64,000 bases of DNA from Phaeoceros laevis (GCA_049999765.1 JBNGIQ010008438.1:82570-146569); one strand, 5' to 3'; counted from the first letter of the stretch, positions 50,127 through 60,311 are shown. Program-made: numbers and translations. The notes: generated from the letters alone by a model not told the origin.

Positions 50127-50914
50127 GCGAGAAGAAAAACTGCCAACTAAAATAGTGGTTTCCGCATCCATGGGAGTGGACGAGGCTGCTGTTTTGTGCT
50201 GTGGCGGCGTGGGGCATGCCTGCTCCAGGGCATGGCGCCATCGGGGCCTGCGTGGTGCTGGCTCGCAGCATCTGGCATGAGGTAAATCATAATAATAATA
50301 TCATATGCCCGCTTGCTGGCATTTGTGGATGGAAGGGTATACCTGTGGAGGTCCCTGCACATAGTTTGACAGACCTTTCTGGTAAGTCAAATGGCCGCCT
50401 TAAGGCACGCCAAACCTACCGGAGGCATGGCGTGGCCGCGAGAGGTATGGAGGCAAACATACGTAACACGGTCTGTTCTTCAACCATCTCCCCCACTTCC
50501 GCCTGCATATGCTTTCGACCCGCCTGATCCCAAAGGCAAGATCACAATCAAATGGGATGTCATGCAACGGTTATATAGTGAGTGAGCGCTTTTCTTCTCC
50601 CTCTTTTCAGTGGCCGGTTAAGGCAGGCAGACAGAGGCAGGCCCAAAGAGCTCCTCATCTCACCATTGTCTACTCGCAGGCTCCCTGGCAGACCTTGGTC
50701 ACTATGTACAACACCCAGATTTACCACCTACAGGGCAGCAAGGGCAGCAAGAGTACCTGACACTTGCCGCCCAAATTCCAGTAAACAAGCGACCAAGAAA
50801 CAACTTTTACAATGAATAATCGTGCCGGTTTGGCGCTATCCTTCCCGTTCCATAGCGGCAGCCGCACATGGAACTTACGTAGCCCGGAGAGACAAGGAAG
50901 CTGTTAGCTATCTC
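50127..50914. other. PPR-10 trailer and PPR-11 leader
   Basis: After PPR-10 the family trailer intron is not recognisable. An AT-rich patch AATAATAATAAT lies near 50290. The PPR-11 upstream element (50752-50790) and a short leader follow. No gene is supported; small open frames lack domains. Confidence 0.5.
50752..50790 (+). promoter_or_regulatory. Shared upstream element of PPR-11
   Basis: GTACCTGACACTTGCCGC, then CCAAATTCCAGTAAACAAGC, about 130 bases before the ATG at 50915. A diverged copy. Confidence 0.4.
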
Positions 50915-53900
50915 ATGATGATGGCCGCTGGACTGGATTTCAAGCTTACTGGCCCGGCATTCAGCGCGTCCTTTCCACCAATCAGGCAGCGTGTGGAAGG
51001 ATTGGTACCTGAGACTGGTGGGTTTGACGCCCTGAGCCGCCCAGCAGGAAAGGCGTGGCATGCAACTTTGAGTACATTGGGTGGACAGGAAGCAATGCCA
51101 CCAGAAGCGCTACAGGAGGGATTATGGAAACAATTCTTTGAAGATACCACAAAATGGTGGGACAACAGACGGAGCAAGCCAACTTCCCGGCATCCTGATT
51201 TTAGACACAAGGAGTCCAAGGTTCCGCTGTGGCTAAATAATCGGCACAAGCCAGATTGGGTCGACTCGCAGCTAGCCACGATGGACGCTGGGATGAAGAC
51301 GAATTTCGAGTCTAGACCCCCCTCAGTTGGGCCAGCAGCTTTTGCAGCAATGGAGAGCCACTTGGAGGTTTCAATGTACAGGAAACTGTGTGAGGATGGG
51401 CTGACATCTGAGGCTGTGGATGCATTGGACCAACTGGTGCAGCAAGGATGCCATGTACCCAACAATCTCTTCTATTGTGTCCTCAAGAGGTGCATCCAGG
51501 ATAGAGACCTGGTTTTGGGCAGACACCTCCATGCTCTGACTGTCAGAAGCGGGTATGAAGGAGACGCATTCTTGGCCACCCACCTGATTGGTCTCTACGC
51601 TTCTCACGGCGGGTTGGAGGAAGCAATGGGAGTGTTTACCAAGATCTCTACACCGGACGCCTATAACTGGGCTACCATCATCTTTGCATATGCTAGACAT
51701 GGCGAGGCTGCCGAGGCTATACGGCTGTATCGGCAAATGTGCGAGTCAAGTACCGTTGAACCTGACGACCGTATTTATTCAGCAGTTCTAAAAGCTTGTA
51801 CCGCTGCAGGAGATTTAGTTGCCGGAAAGGAGGTCCATGCTCATGTTCTTGCTAGTGCACGGAAGCCAGATAAATTTGTTCAAGCTGGGCTGATAAACAT
51901 GTATACAAAGTGTGGTAGCTTGGAGGATGCTCGCAGAGTGTTCGACAAACTTTCTGACAGGGATCTTGTAGCATGGACCGCTATGATTGCAGGCTATGCC
52001 CAGCATCGGATGGGTGCGGAAGCCCTTATACTTTACAACAGTATGCAACTGGAAGGCTTCACTCCTGATTCTGTCACTTATGTATGCCTGCTGCAGGCAT
52101 GTGCCAGTGTGGGTGTAGGAGCTCTTGGTGAGGGAAAGCAGCTCCATGCACAGATCAAAAAACAAAGACTGCAAGTGGGCGTGGTTCTTGGCGGCAGCTT
52201 GGTGAACATGTATGCAAAGTGTGGTAGCATAGAGGATGCTTGCATCGTGTTCGACAAACTTGCAGAGAGGGATGTTGTAACATGGACCACGATGATCGCA
52301 GGGTATGCCCAGCAGGGGATGGGTCAGGAAGCCCTTAATCTTTACAGGAGTATGCAACAGGAAGGCCTCGCCCCTCCTGATTCTGTAACATATGTGTGCC
52401 TGCTGCAGGCATGTGCTAGTGTAGGTGGAGGTGCTCTTGATGAGGGAAAGCACCTTCATGGAAAGATCAAAGAACGGGGACTGCAAGAGGATGTGGTCCT
52501 TGGCGGCAGCTTGGTTACCATGTATGCTAAGTGTGGTTGCTTAAGGGATGCTCGGACACTTTTCGACAAACTTCCAGAGAGGAATGTTGTTGTGTGGAAT
52601 GCAATGATTGCAGGGTATGCCCACCAGGGGATGGGTTACGAAGCCCTTATTGTGTACAGGAATATGCACCAAGAGGGTCTCATTAGTCCTAATTGCGTTA
52701 CATATGTATGTCTGCTGCAGGCGTGTGCCAGTATAGGTGTAGGAGCGCTTCACGAGGGAGAGCAGCTCTATGCACAGATCAAGGGTCGAGGACTGGAGGA
52801 GGATGTGCTTCTAGGTGGCAGCTTGGTTAACATGTATGCGAAGTGTGGTAGCTTAGAGGATGCTCGCAGACTCTTCGACACACTTGCAGAGAGGGACATT
52901 GTAGCATGTAATGCGATGATTTCGGGATACGCCCAGCAGGGTTTGGGTCAGGAAGCCCTCGAGCTTTACGGGAGGATGCAACAGGAAGGCCTCACTCCTC
53001 CTACCTCTGTTACATATGTGTATCTGCTAAAGGCATGTTCCACTATTGGTGAAGGAGCACTTGGTGAGGGAAAGCAGCTGCATGCCCAGATTAAAGAACG
53101 AGGGTTGCAAGTGGATGTGGTTCTAGGCGGTAGCTTGGTTAACATGTATGCAAAATGCGGTAGCTTAGTGGATGCTCGGGAACTGTTCGACAAACTTTTG
53201 GACAAGGATGTGGTAACATGGACCGCGATGATTGGAGGGTATGCCCAGCAGGGCATGGGTCTAGAAGCCCTTAGTCTTTACAAGAGTATGCAAAAGGAAG
53301 GATTCATCCCTCCTGATTCTGTTACGTATGTATGCCTGCTGCAGGCATGTGCCAGTGTAGGTGTCGGAGCTCTTGGTGAGGGAAAGCAGCTGCATGTGCA
53401 GATTCAAGAACGAGGAGTGCCTGAGGATAAGGTTCTTGGTACCAGCTTGATTAACATGTATGCGAAATGTGGTAGCTTAGAGGATGCTTCCATTGTGTTC
53501 GACAGACTTTCAGACAGGGGTGTAATAACATGGACCTCCATGATTGCAGGGTATGCCCAGCATGGCATGGGTCAGGAAGCCCTTAGTCTTTACAGGACTA
53601 TGCAGCAGGAAGGCTTTACTCCTGATTGTGTGACATTTGTATGCCTGCTGCAGGCATGTGCCAGTATAGGTGTAGGAGCTCTTGATGAGGGAAAGCAGTT
53701 ACATTCGCAAATTAAAGAACGAGGACTGCAAGAGGAGGTGGTTATAGGCGGCAGCTTGGTTAACATGCTCGCAAAGTGTGGTAGCTTGGAGGATGCTCGT
53801 GGTGTGTTTGACAAACTTCGTGAGAGGGATGTTGTAGTATGGAATGTGATGATTGCAGGGTATGCCCAGCAGGGGATGGGTCAAGAAGCCCTTAGTCTGT

Positions 53901-55081
53901 ACAGAAGTATGCAACAGGAAGGGATCACTCCTCCTGATTGTGTTACGTATGTATGCTTGCTGCAGGCATGCGGCAGTTTAGGTGTGGGAGCACTTGGTGA
54001 GGGAAAGCATCTGCATGCACAGATTAAAGAATGTGGTCTGGAAGGGGATGTGGTTCTAGGCGGCAGCTTGGTTAACATGTATGCAAAGTGTGGTAGCCTA
54101 GAGGATGCTCGCAGGCTGTTCGACAAGCTTCCACAGAGGAACATCGTAGCATGGAATGCGATGATTGCAGGGTATGCCCAGCAGGGGATGGGTCAGGACG
54201 CCCTTGGTCTTTACAGGAGTATTCAGCAGGAAGGCCACACTCCCAATTCTGTTACGTATGTGTGCATGCTGCAGGCCTGTGCAGCTGTAGGAGGTCTGCC
54301 TCTTGGACAGGAGCTACATGCAGAGATTAAAGAACGAGGAATTCTGGTGGATGGTATTGTGGGAGCAGCACTGGTGAATATGTATGCAAAGTGTGGGAGC
54401 ATGTATGATTCACAGCGGGTGTTTGATACACTGCCTGAAAGGAGCGTTGAGGCTTGGGGTGCACTAGTTAGTGGACATGCTCGCCAAGGAGATAGTCAGG
54501 TTGTGTTTGACTTGCTGGACAGGATGAGGTTGGAAGGCATAAACCTAAATGCAATCATGTTCCTTAGCGTGCTGACTGTGTGCAGTCATGCGGGTTTGGT
54601 GGACAAGGGCCGAGAGTACTTCAAGGCGATGAAGCCAGATTATGGCATCAGTGCGACGGTGGAGCACTTCATATGCATGGTGGATCTTCTGGGGCGTGCA
54701 GGTCATCTGGACGAGGCAATGCAGATGGTCAAGACCATGCCGTTTCCACCTAATGATGTAGTGTGGCATACTCTGTTAGGCGCTTGTTGGAAGTGGAAGA
54801 ATGTGGAGATTGGGCAACATGCTTTTAATTGTGCAGTTAGCGTGGATGCAAAAGATGCTGCATCTTATGTGTTGATGTCCAACATTTATGCAAGCGCTGG
54901 TATGTGGGAGGCGGCAGAGGAGATGCAGGCATGGAGGATGAGATTGGGGGCGTGGAAGGCACCGGGCCAGAGCTGGTGTACTGACGTGGATGGAGTGGTG
55001 CATACGTTTCTTGTCGGGGACAAGAAGCATTCTGTGAATGAAGGTATCTATGCAAGCCTGGAACAGCTAATCCCCAAATGA
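50915..55081 (+). CDS. PPR-11: long PDF-PPR protein, E+ type
   Basis: The protein has 1388 residues from the first of three consecutive ATG codons at 50915 (MMMAAGLDFKLTGPAFSA). The frame is open further upstream but has no other ATG. The PDF-like block is the best copy in the window (LWKQFFEDTTKWWDNRRSKP, then HPDFRHKESK, LWLNN, DWVD). About ten P-L-S triplets follow, then P2-L2-S2, E1, E2 and a PG box (KAPGQSWC). The frame ends EQLIPK at a TGA made by loss of one A in AAAATGAAG, exactly as in PPR-9. It shares CWKWKNVEIGQ and FNCAVSVD with PPR-7 and PPR-9. Predicted organellar RNA-binding editing factor without its own deaminase. Confidence 0.9.
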   Translation: MMMAAGLDFKLTGPAFSASFPPIRQRVEGLVPETGGFDALSRPAGKAWHATLSTLGGQEAMPPEALQEGLWKQFFEDTTKWWDNRRSKPTSRHPDFRHKESKVPLWLNNRHKPDWVDSQLATMDAGMKTNFESRPPSVGPAAFAAMESHLEVSMYRKLCEDGLTSEAVDALDQLVQQGCHVPNNLFYCVLKRCIQDRDLVLGRHLHALTVRSGYEGDAFLATHLIGLYASHGGLEEAMGVFTKISTPDAYNWATIIFAYARHGEAAEAIRLYRQMCESSTVEPDDRIYSAVLKACTAAGDLVAGKEVHAHVLASARKPDKFVQAGLINMYTKCGSLEDARRVFDKLSDRDLVAWTAMIAGYAQHRMGAEALILYNSMQLEGFTPDSVTYVCLLQACASVGVGALGEGKQLHAQIKKQRLQVGVVLGGSLVNMYAKCGSIEDACIVFDKLAERDVVTWTTMIAGYAQQGMGQEALNLYRSMQQEGLAPPDSVTYVCLLQACASVGGGALDEGKHLHGKIKERGLQEDVVLGGSLVTMYAKCGCLRDARTLFDKLPERNVVVWNAMIAGYAHQGMGYEALIVYRNMHQEGLISPNCVTYVCLLQACASIGVGALHEGEQLYAQIKGRGLEEDVLLGGSLVNMYAKCGSLEDARRLFDTLAERDIVACNAMISGYAQQGLGQEALELYGRMQQEGLTPPTSVTYVYLLKACSTIGEGALGEGKQLHAQIKERGLQVDVVLGGSLVNMYAKCGSLVDARELFDKLLDKDVVTWTAMIGGYAQQGMGLEALSLYKSMQKEGFIPPDSVTYVCLLQACASVGVGALGEGKQLHVQIQERGVPEDKVLGTSLINMYAKCGSLEDASIVFDRLSDRGVITWTSMIAGYAQHGMGQEALSLYRTMQQEGFTPDCVTFVCLLQACASIGVGALDEGKQLHSQIKERGLQEEVVIGGSLVNMLAKCGSLEDARGVFDKLRERDVVVWNVMIAGYAQQGMGQEALSLYRSMQQEGITPPDCVTYVCLLQACGSLGVGALGEGKHLHAQIKECGLEGDVVLGGSLVNMYAKCGSLEDARRLFDKLPQRNIVAWNAMIAGYAQQGMGQDALGLYRSIQQEGHTPNSVTYVCMLQACAAVGGLPLGQELHAEIKERGILVDGIVGAALVNMYAKCGSMYDSQRVFDTLPERSVEAWGALVSGHARQGDSQVVFDLLDRMRLEGINLNAIMFLSVLTVCSHAGLVDKGREYFKAMKPDYGISATVEHFICMVDLLGRAGHLDEAMQMVKTMPFPPNDVVWHTLLGACWKWKNVEIGQHAFNCAVSVDAKDAASYVLMSNIYASAGMWEAAEEMQAWRMRLGAWKAPGQSWCTDVDGVVHTFLVGDKKHSVNEGIYASLEQLIPK

Positions 55082-55360
55082 AGAAGGCCGGATATGTGCG
55101 CTCCTTGGCCTTGCCATATCTGATTAGGAGAAAGCTGAGTTGTGTAGGCACAGCGAGAAATTGGGTATCACATATGCCCTGAATAAGGCAGCCGTGGGGG
55201 CGACCATGCAAATTCTGAAAAATCTGAGGGTATATGAGGATTGTCACACGGCAACAGCTTACAGATTTACAGATTGAAAGTGGAAAAGCTAACCATTGTC
55301 TGTAGGATGCAAGTCGCTTGCATGTCTACGAGGGGCAAACCTTTTCGGAACTACTAGTTG
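55082..55360 (+). pseudogene. DYW remnant of PPR-11
   Basis: Decayed DYW sequence with matches at GAAAGCTGAGTTGTGT, CACAGCGAGAAATTGGG, GCCCTGAATAAGGCAGCC, GAGGATTGTCACACGGCAAC and GATGCAAGTCGCTTGCATGT. The LDISDDEK segment is shortened and the CSCGDYW end is scrambled. Confidence 0.8.
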
Positions 55361-55486
55361 GTAACTGGTAGAGAACGAGCCGAGTCACAAGCTGCACTAT
55401 GTGCTCTTCCAAGTACAAGCTGACTTGAACCAGATCCATTTAAGGACTGGCCACTGCTAATGTGCATTGCTCCACGATTACCTGCA

Positions 55487-55576
55487 GTATGTTAGGTGAT
55501 GTGACTAGGTGCTTGTGCCCTCATCTTAGGTGCTTTCTCCGTTCAGAGTAATTCTAATTGCCTCGTCTTTGAGCAG
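55487..55576 (+). other. Predicted 3' untranslated intron of PPR-11
   Basis: Donor CCTGCA|GTATGT and acceptor TCTTTGAGCAG|TAGC bound 90 bases. Confidence 0.5.
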
Positions 55577-55730
55577 TAGCAAACAAAAGCATGGATCTTT
55601 CCTGTGTGCAGAGGAAGAAGCCAAGCACTGGAGGGACGAAAGGGGAGTGATATTGTGGCTTAGGCTGGGGTAAGATGTCTATAAGGTATCTTTTCCTTGC
55701 TGGTGTGAACTTAAGTGGTAGACAGGTTCT

Positions 55731-55778
55731 GCCTGGATGCAAGTCGCTTCCACAAATCAATGTGGGGATTACTGGTAA
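55731..55778 (+). pseudogene. Orphan DYW terminus of a lost twelfth family member
   Basis: GGATGCAAGTCGCTTCCA joins directly to TGTGGGGATTACTGG and TAA, the DASRFH and CGDYW ends of a canonical DYW with the middle deleted. It is followed by trailer sequence of its own, so a further gene once stood here. Confidence 0.7.
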
Positions 55779-56662
55779 CAGCTAGAAAATGAGTTGCATT
55801 TATGATATGTGCCCTTGCAACCAGATCATCAGCAACAAACTGTGATGCATTGAAGGACTAGTTCTAGATTGAAGTAGTTCTGATTGCCTCTTTCTTTTAG
55901 CAGTTGCGACAGCTGGTACAAGGAAGCATGCATCTCTTCTATGTATGGCTGAAGTAGCCAACCACTGCAAGGACAACACTTGCTGCTATCATGGCTTGGC
56001 TTTAGGGCCCAAAACCAGGCTCGATGACAGGTGTACAAGGTATGAATTTTGCAAGCTTGGAGGATGTTGTTCACAGATTCATGGCTTGTGGCGGTAAAGA
56101 ATGCTGGTCGTAGCCCTTGGAGTGCAGGGAGCAGTGTCAGGTGAAGTTCAAAGATTTGAACGTTTTCCAGACCCGATGGGAGAATCGCGCCAACGTAATC
56201 CCTGGATTCTTGGTATCCAATGTTTTGCATGTCCTTTGTTTTGTGTACCTAGACCCTGAAGGCCACCATAACCTCAAATGGGCCGTGGGATGGAGGCCAT
56301 CGCCATCCAGCTAACGATGAAAATGCAAATACTCAGATAAGGGAGAGAAGCAAAAAGAGAAGGGCTTGGGCAGCCGGAGCTCCCTGGTTTCAAGCCGGGC
56401 CTCTTGACAGTCTGTTGGCACGTTGTGCAAAACCAGGTCCCTTTCCTAAGCTTAGCCGCTTAGCCTCAGGGGACCCTCAGCATCACCAAGCTTTTCATCA
56501 ATTCCTCCCCCAAGCATTGTCTCCCAAGTCGCTTATACCACGAGCAGCACACATTTGGTTTTGGTTTGTGTACTAGTCCTGTTCGATCCAGACTTGGAGT
56601 AGATACGTAAAATGTCTTCATACATGTACCTGGAGGTGCATGTCTCACTCCTAAATTCCTAA

Positions 56663-56875
56663 ACGTGGAAGCCTGCTGTCCGCCAGAAACCCCCGACGAA
56701 CTCTTGATCATGTCGTGCCAAAAGGGACAGCCGGGTCGCGACTTTTACCATGTGCCCCGTCTTGCCGCCCTGGTCCTCGGTGCACAAGTTCTATGATTGT
56801 GCGCTTCCTCCGCTCATCTCACGAGTGCACCGCTAGCTTTCTACTGCTAGAAGGTTTGAGTGAAATAGGAATTTG
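56663..56875 (+). pseudogene. 3' end relic of a second GRAS gene
   Basis: It matches 2308-2545 of the GRAS gene: CGTGGAAGCCTGCTGTCCGC with CAGAAACCCCCGACGAACTC, then the same TTGATCATG stop context (TGA at 56704-56706 region), a TTTTACCATGT-CCCC stretch, CATGATTGT/CTATGATTGT with GCGCTTCCTCC, and a GCTAGCTT...TGCT-G-AGGTTTG tail. Only about the last 15 codons and the trailer are present; the GRAS domain is absent. Confidence 0.75.
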
Positions 56876-58767
56876 CGCCTGCCTTTTGCCCTTCATTGGA
56901 AACCTCTTCTCTTCTCCCATCCCGAGGGATGTTTTCAGCAACCTTCCTCCTCGCAGGTTGATAGATTCCAGTAGCGAAATGTATTGTAGCACTATTCCGT
57001 GCCTGCCAGGCACAGAGATGGAACAGTGTTCCATTTCCATGCCAACTTTATGTTGGAGATTTTGGCTTTTGCCGCTGGCCATTCAACGACAGGTTTCAAT
57101 TCGGCTTCAATTTCAATTCCAGCTCCACACACTCTCAAAGTTACGGAATGCTGGAATCCGATCCAGGCTGGTTGTCAAGCGGGAAGAAATCCGTTGCTCA
57201 AACTTGGCAGGGACTGAACTTTCTCGTCTGGCTTCGGGAGCAAGAAATGTTGCCCAAGCCTGGAGTGCTCTCGCATAAAATGATCGCAGGCTTGCGTAAG
57301 TCAGGGACAATTGAAGTAGCTAGCAGGAACTTGCCGGCAAGGACGCAGATTCGTGCCGCTAGCAGCAGCAGGAGGTTTTGGAGAGCCCTAGGGATGGAGA
57401 GGAGTGACGGATGAGATCGCGAGAGAGAGAAACAAAGAAGCTGACATGACAGTCAGCTGTCTCGACCTGGAGCGACCTGGCCAGAGATTGACCTGACGCA
57501 ACTGGACAATGCGTATGCAATGCATGTATCACGCGGTTGTTGTTTTGTTCGTGCCGGAGGATCGGAGCGGGGAGGAGAGGAGAGGAAAGGAGAGGACGCT
57601 TCTTTGTTACCTACGCTATTACCCTGTGAGTCAGATGAGCAGCTCAAGCAGCCCGGAGGCAGTCGGGGCGGGGCCAGCAGGCATGTCCGGAAAGAAAGCT
57701 GGCTGGCTGGCTCGCTGGCTCGCTGCCCTTTTCCCCTCTCTTGTCTGCTCTGCGTGCGGGGAGTGTGGCAGGCGGGGTGGCCGCTGTCTCTTCCCATTGG
57801 CCGACGGCAGGCCGCTCGTCACAGTAGTGGAGATTGGTCGCTTTTATGGAACTCTCTCGCTCTGGATCTTGCCAAGCCCCGGAAAGAGCCGAAAGAAAAA
57901 GCATAGACAATGGGGGAGAAGCGGGGTCCAGAATCTCTTTGCTACAGCGTGGCATCACGACTTAGGAGCTCCATGGCCATAGGTGCGTAAACAAGTACTC
58001 CGGTACACGTCATTGTATACCGGAGCATGCTGGCCCGCCCCTCTCCTGCTGCTTGCGCACATGCGCGGGAGGGGGAGAAGTTCCCTCGGAATCTGGCGCA
58101 TTCCGGTGGTGGTGTTGTTGCAGAAAACACTGTGGACTGTGGGTAGACCAGCCTAGGGTTTCCCTGTCTGAAGGAGATGCTTGTTGCTTGTTACCTGCTT
58201 GCTTGTTCGGTCGCTGGTGCAGGAGTGGTGAGAGGAGAAGAAGAGACGAAGGAAAGGCACAGCAAACAGCAGATCGGTGCACCGATCTAATCATGGTGCG
58301 GGGGCACGAGACGAAGTTACGTTCTTCCTCCCAACAATGATTCAGGCTGCAACTATGGCACACGATGCAGCCTAGAGACATGTACCTACCACCAGTTTGG
58401 CAGTTGCAGTTGCACCCATGTCAGCAGTGGAGGCAAATGGAGAGGAGGGAGCGGGACAAGGGCATGCGGTTCGACTCGGCTGTACGTGAACCGCATTTGT
58501 CATTCTGCTTCCTTCATCAACGTCCGGCACTGGTGCTGCTGCTGCATTACACATCCGAGGTGCAGGCACAGGAAGAGGTGATCAATCATCACTTGCAAGC
58601 AAGCGACAAGTGAGGACTGTGAGGGGTCACGGAGGTGGTGGAGGAGAGCAGCAGCAGCTCCTGCCTGCGGTTGACCGTGGTACTACCTGGCTTGCTTGGA
58701 GCAGGCGAGTGAATGACACTCTCACTGCCTCCGGTGTTTGTGTTTTACCAGGACTTGTGTGACCAAG

Positions 58768-58796
58768 GAGAGAGAGAGAAAGAGAGAGAGAGAGGA
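58768..58796. repeat. GA microsatellite
   Basis: An interrupted run of AG dinucleotides. Confidence 0.85.
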
Positions 58797-60252
58797 GAGC
58801 TTGGGTGGTTGTTGTTGTCCTCATGTTTTGACCTTTCTACCTGCCTGCGTCTTCCCTGCTCTCACTCATTCACCACGGTCTCACATCATATGTTGACAGT
58901 GCATGTATGTGGCTCGTTGTTGCTAAACTGCAGTTGCTGATGCAAGTGGATCCAACGGCGCCAGGTGGAAGGCATGTAAGCAAGGGAAGTCACATTTTCC
59001 GCACCGCTTGTGCACCACTCCGTGGTACCGTAGTAAGTACTCTAACTGCCACCCCAAGCAGGCAGGCAGGAAGCAAAACAACGTGTCAGCTGTCATCAGC
59101 TCGCCATCTGCCCCTCGCTCCTGCCCTGCGCTCGAGATGGCTTCCCTCCACCTCTCAATATTCTGAACTCATTCCAGGGCAGTTACAAAAGAGGATGCGA
59201 TGGAGCCACCAGCCAGGGGCAGGGACGTCTCCCCAATCAACCAGCCACAGTTTGATTACCTTTCCTTCTCGCTAGGAGGGTGGGAATCTCAAGGCAGGCA
59301 GGCAGCATGCTGATTAGCCTTGTGTGCTGGACTAGACTAGCCCACTAACAATCAGTCAGCCCGTCAGTCGTATTGCTTGCCCCTTCCCTATTTGTCTCTC
59401 GCTTTTGATGCAACAGCAGCAGCTAGCTAGCTAGGTGCTCCAGGCCGACAGACCGGCTGCAACATCCCCACCTAAAAAGGCACCACCGACGAAGCCTCCA
59501 CTAAACTATTCTCCCTTTTGTTTCGATGGCCGTGCAGCCAGTGCAGTGCAGTACAACAGCGGTAGGTAGGTGTTACCCTGGTGTCAAAGGGCCAATGCTA
59601 ATGCAGGAGCAGGAAAGTTGAAAGTACATGTGTCAACATCCTGAGAGAGAGAAGTGCAGCAGCGAAGGAGATGCTTCACCAACGACTCAACGAGCCACAG
59701 AGGCACAGAAGCATAAGCAAGGCGGCAAGTAGCTGGGTCAAGAAAAGTAAGCAGATATATATTGAATGGGCTCGTCGACCACGAAAACAAAGACTACTCG
59801 ACCACTGTAGTCCACTTGATCAACCCCAGACGCAGACACTGGACCTGGCCTTATTAGCGGCAGCAACAGCAGCAACCTAGGTTAGCCCTCCTTTGCTCTT
59901 GCGTATGATCATCATCAGCATCATGTTGGTGGTGGATTGCTTGCCCGCCCCTGCACTGCAGCTGCAGAGGAGAAAAGGAGAGGGGTTTCCCTGGTAGCCG
60001 GAATATTCTATTACCGGAGGCGGGCAGCACTCCACGTTGAAAGGGAGCCACACATGTGGGCCACAACAAGGCGCGAGAAGTTCTTATACTCTTTGATATT
60101 CAGATCCAACTTTCCGAGCTCGCACCCACCAGCAGGAACACATGGATGGCCAGGCCGCCTTTGAATCTTCAGCTTCCTTCATCGACACACATGTGAGAAA
60201 CTCCTTCCGTTACACAGACTTTTTGCATTCTCTTTTAGACTAGACTACTGTA

Positions 60253-60300
<48 letters not shown>

Positions 60301-60311
60301 TTGCTGCTGCC
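60253..60311. repeat. CTG/TTG trinucleotide repeat
   Basis: A run of CTG units with interspersed TTG, about 59 bases. Not in a supported coding frame. Confidence 0.9.

Larger units (their letters stand above)
55361..56662. other. PPR-11 trailer, an orphan DYW end and spacer
   Basis: This is the family 3' flank with intron (55487-55576), then a second, truncated family tail beginning with an orphan DYW end (55731-55778), with its own acceptor-like TTTTAGCAG|TTGC at 55903 and the AACGTAATCCCTGG block near 56190. From about 56230 to 56662 I recognise nothing. Confidence 0.55.

Noticed and set aside
3555-50822. Starts at TTG, CTG or GTG codons upstream of the called ATGs (for example 391, 3555, 37920, 50822)
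   Set aside because: Plant genes normally start at ATG, so I used the first in-frame ATG and discuss non-AUG starts only for PPR-6.
3591-55081. Restorer-of-fertility-like PPR cluster
   Set aside because: Such clusters in seed plants are P-class. These genes are PLS-class with E and DYW motifs, so the similarity is only in the clustering.
56715-57278. 187-codon plus-strand open frame
   Set aside because: It lies over the GRAS trailer relic and has no domain; it is open by chance.
57509-57982. Open frames in the simple-sequence region
   Set aside because: Their composition follows GA and GCTGG repeats, and several overlapping frames are open at once.
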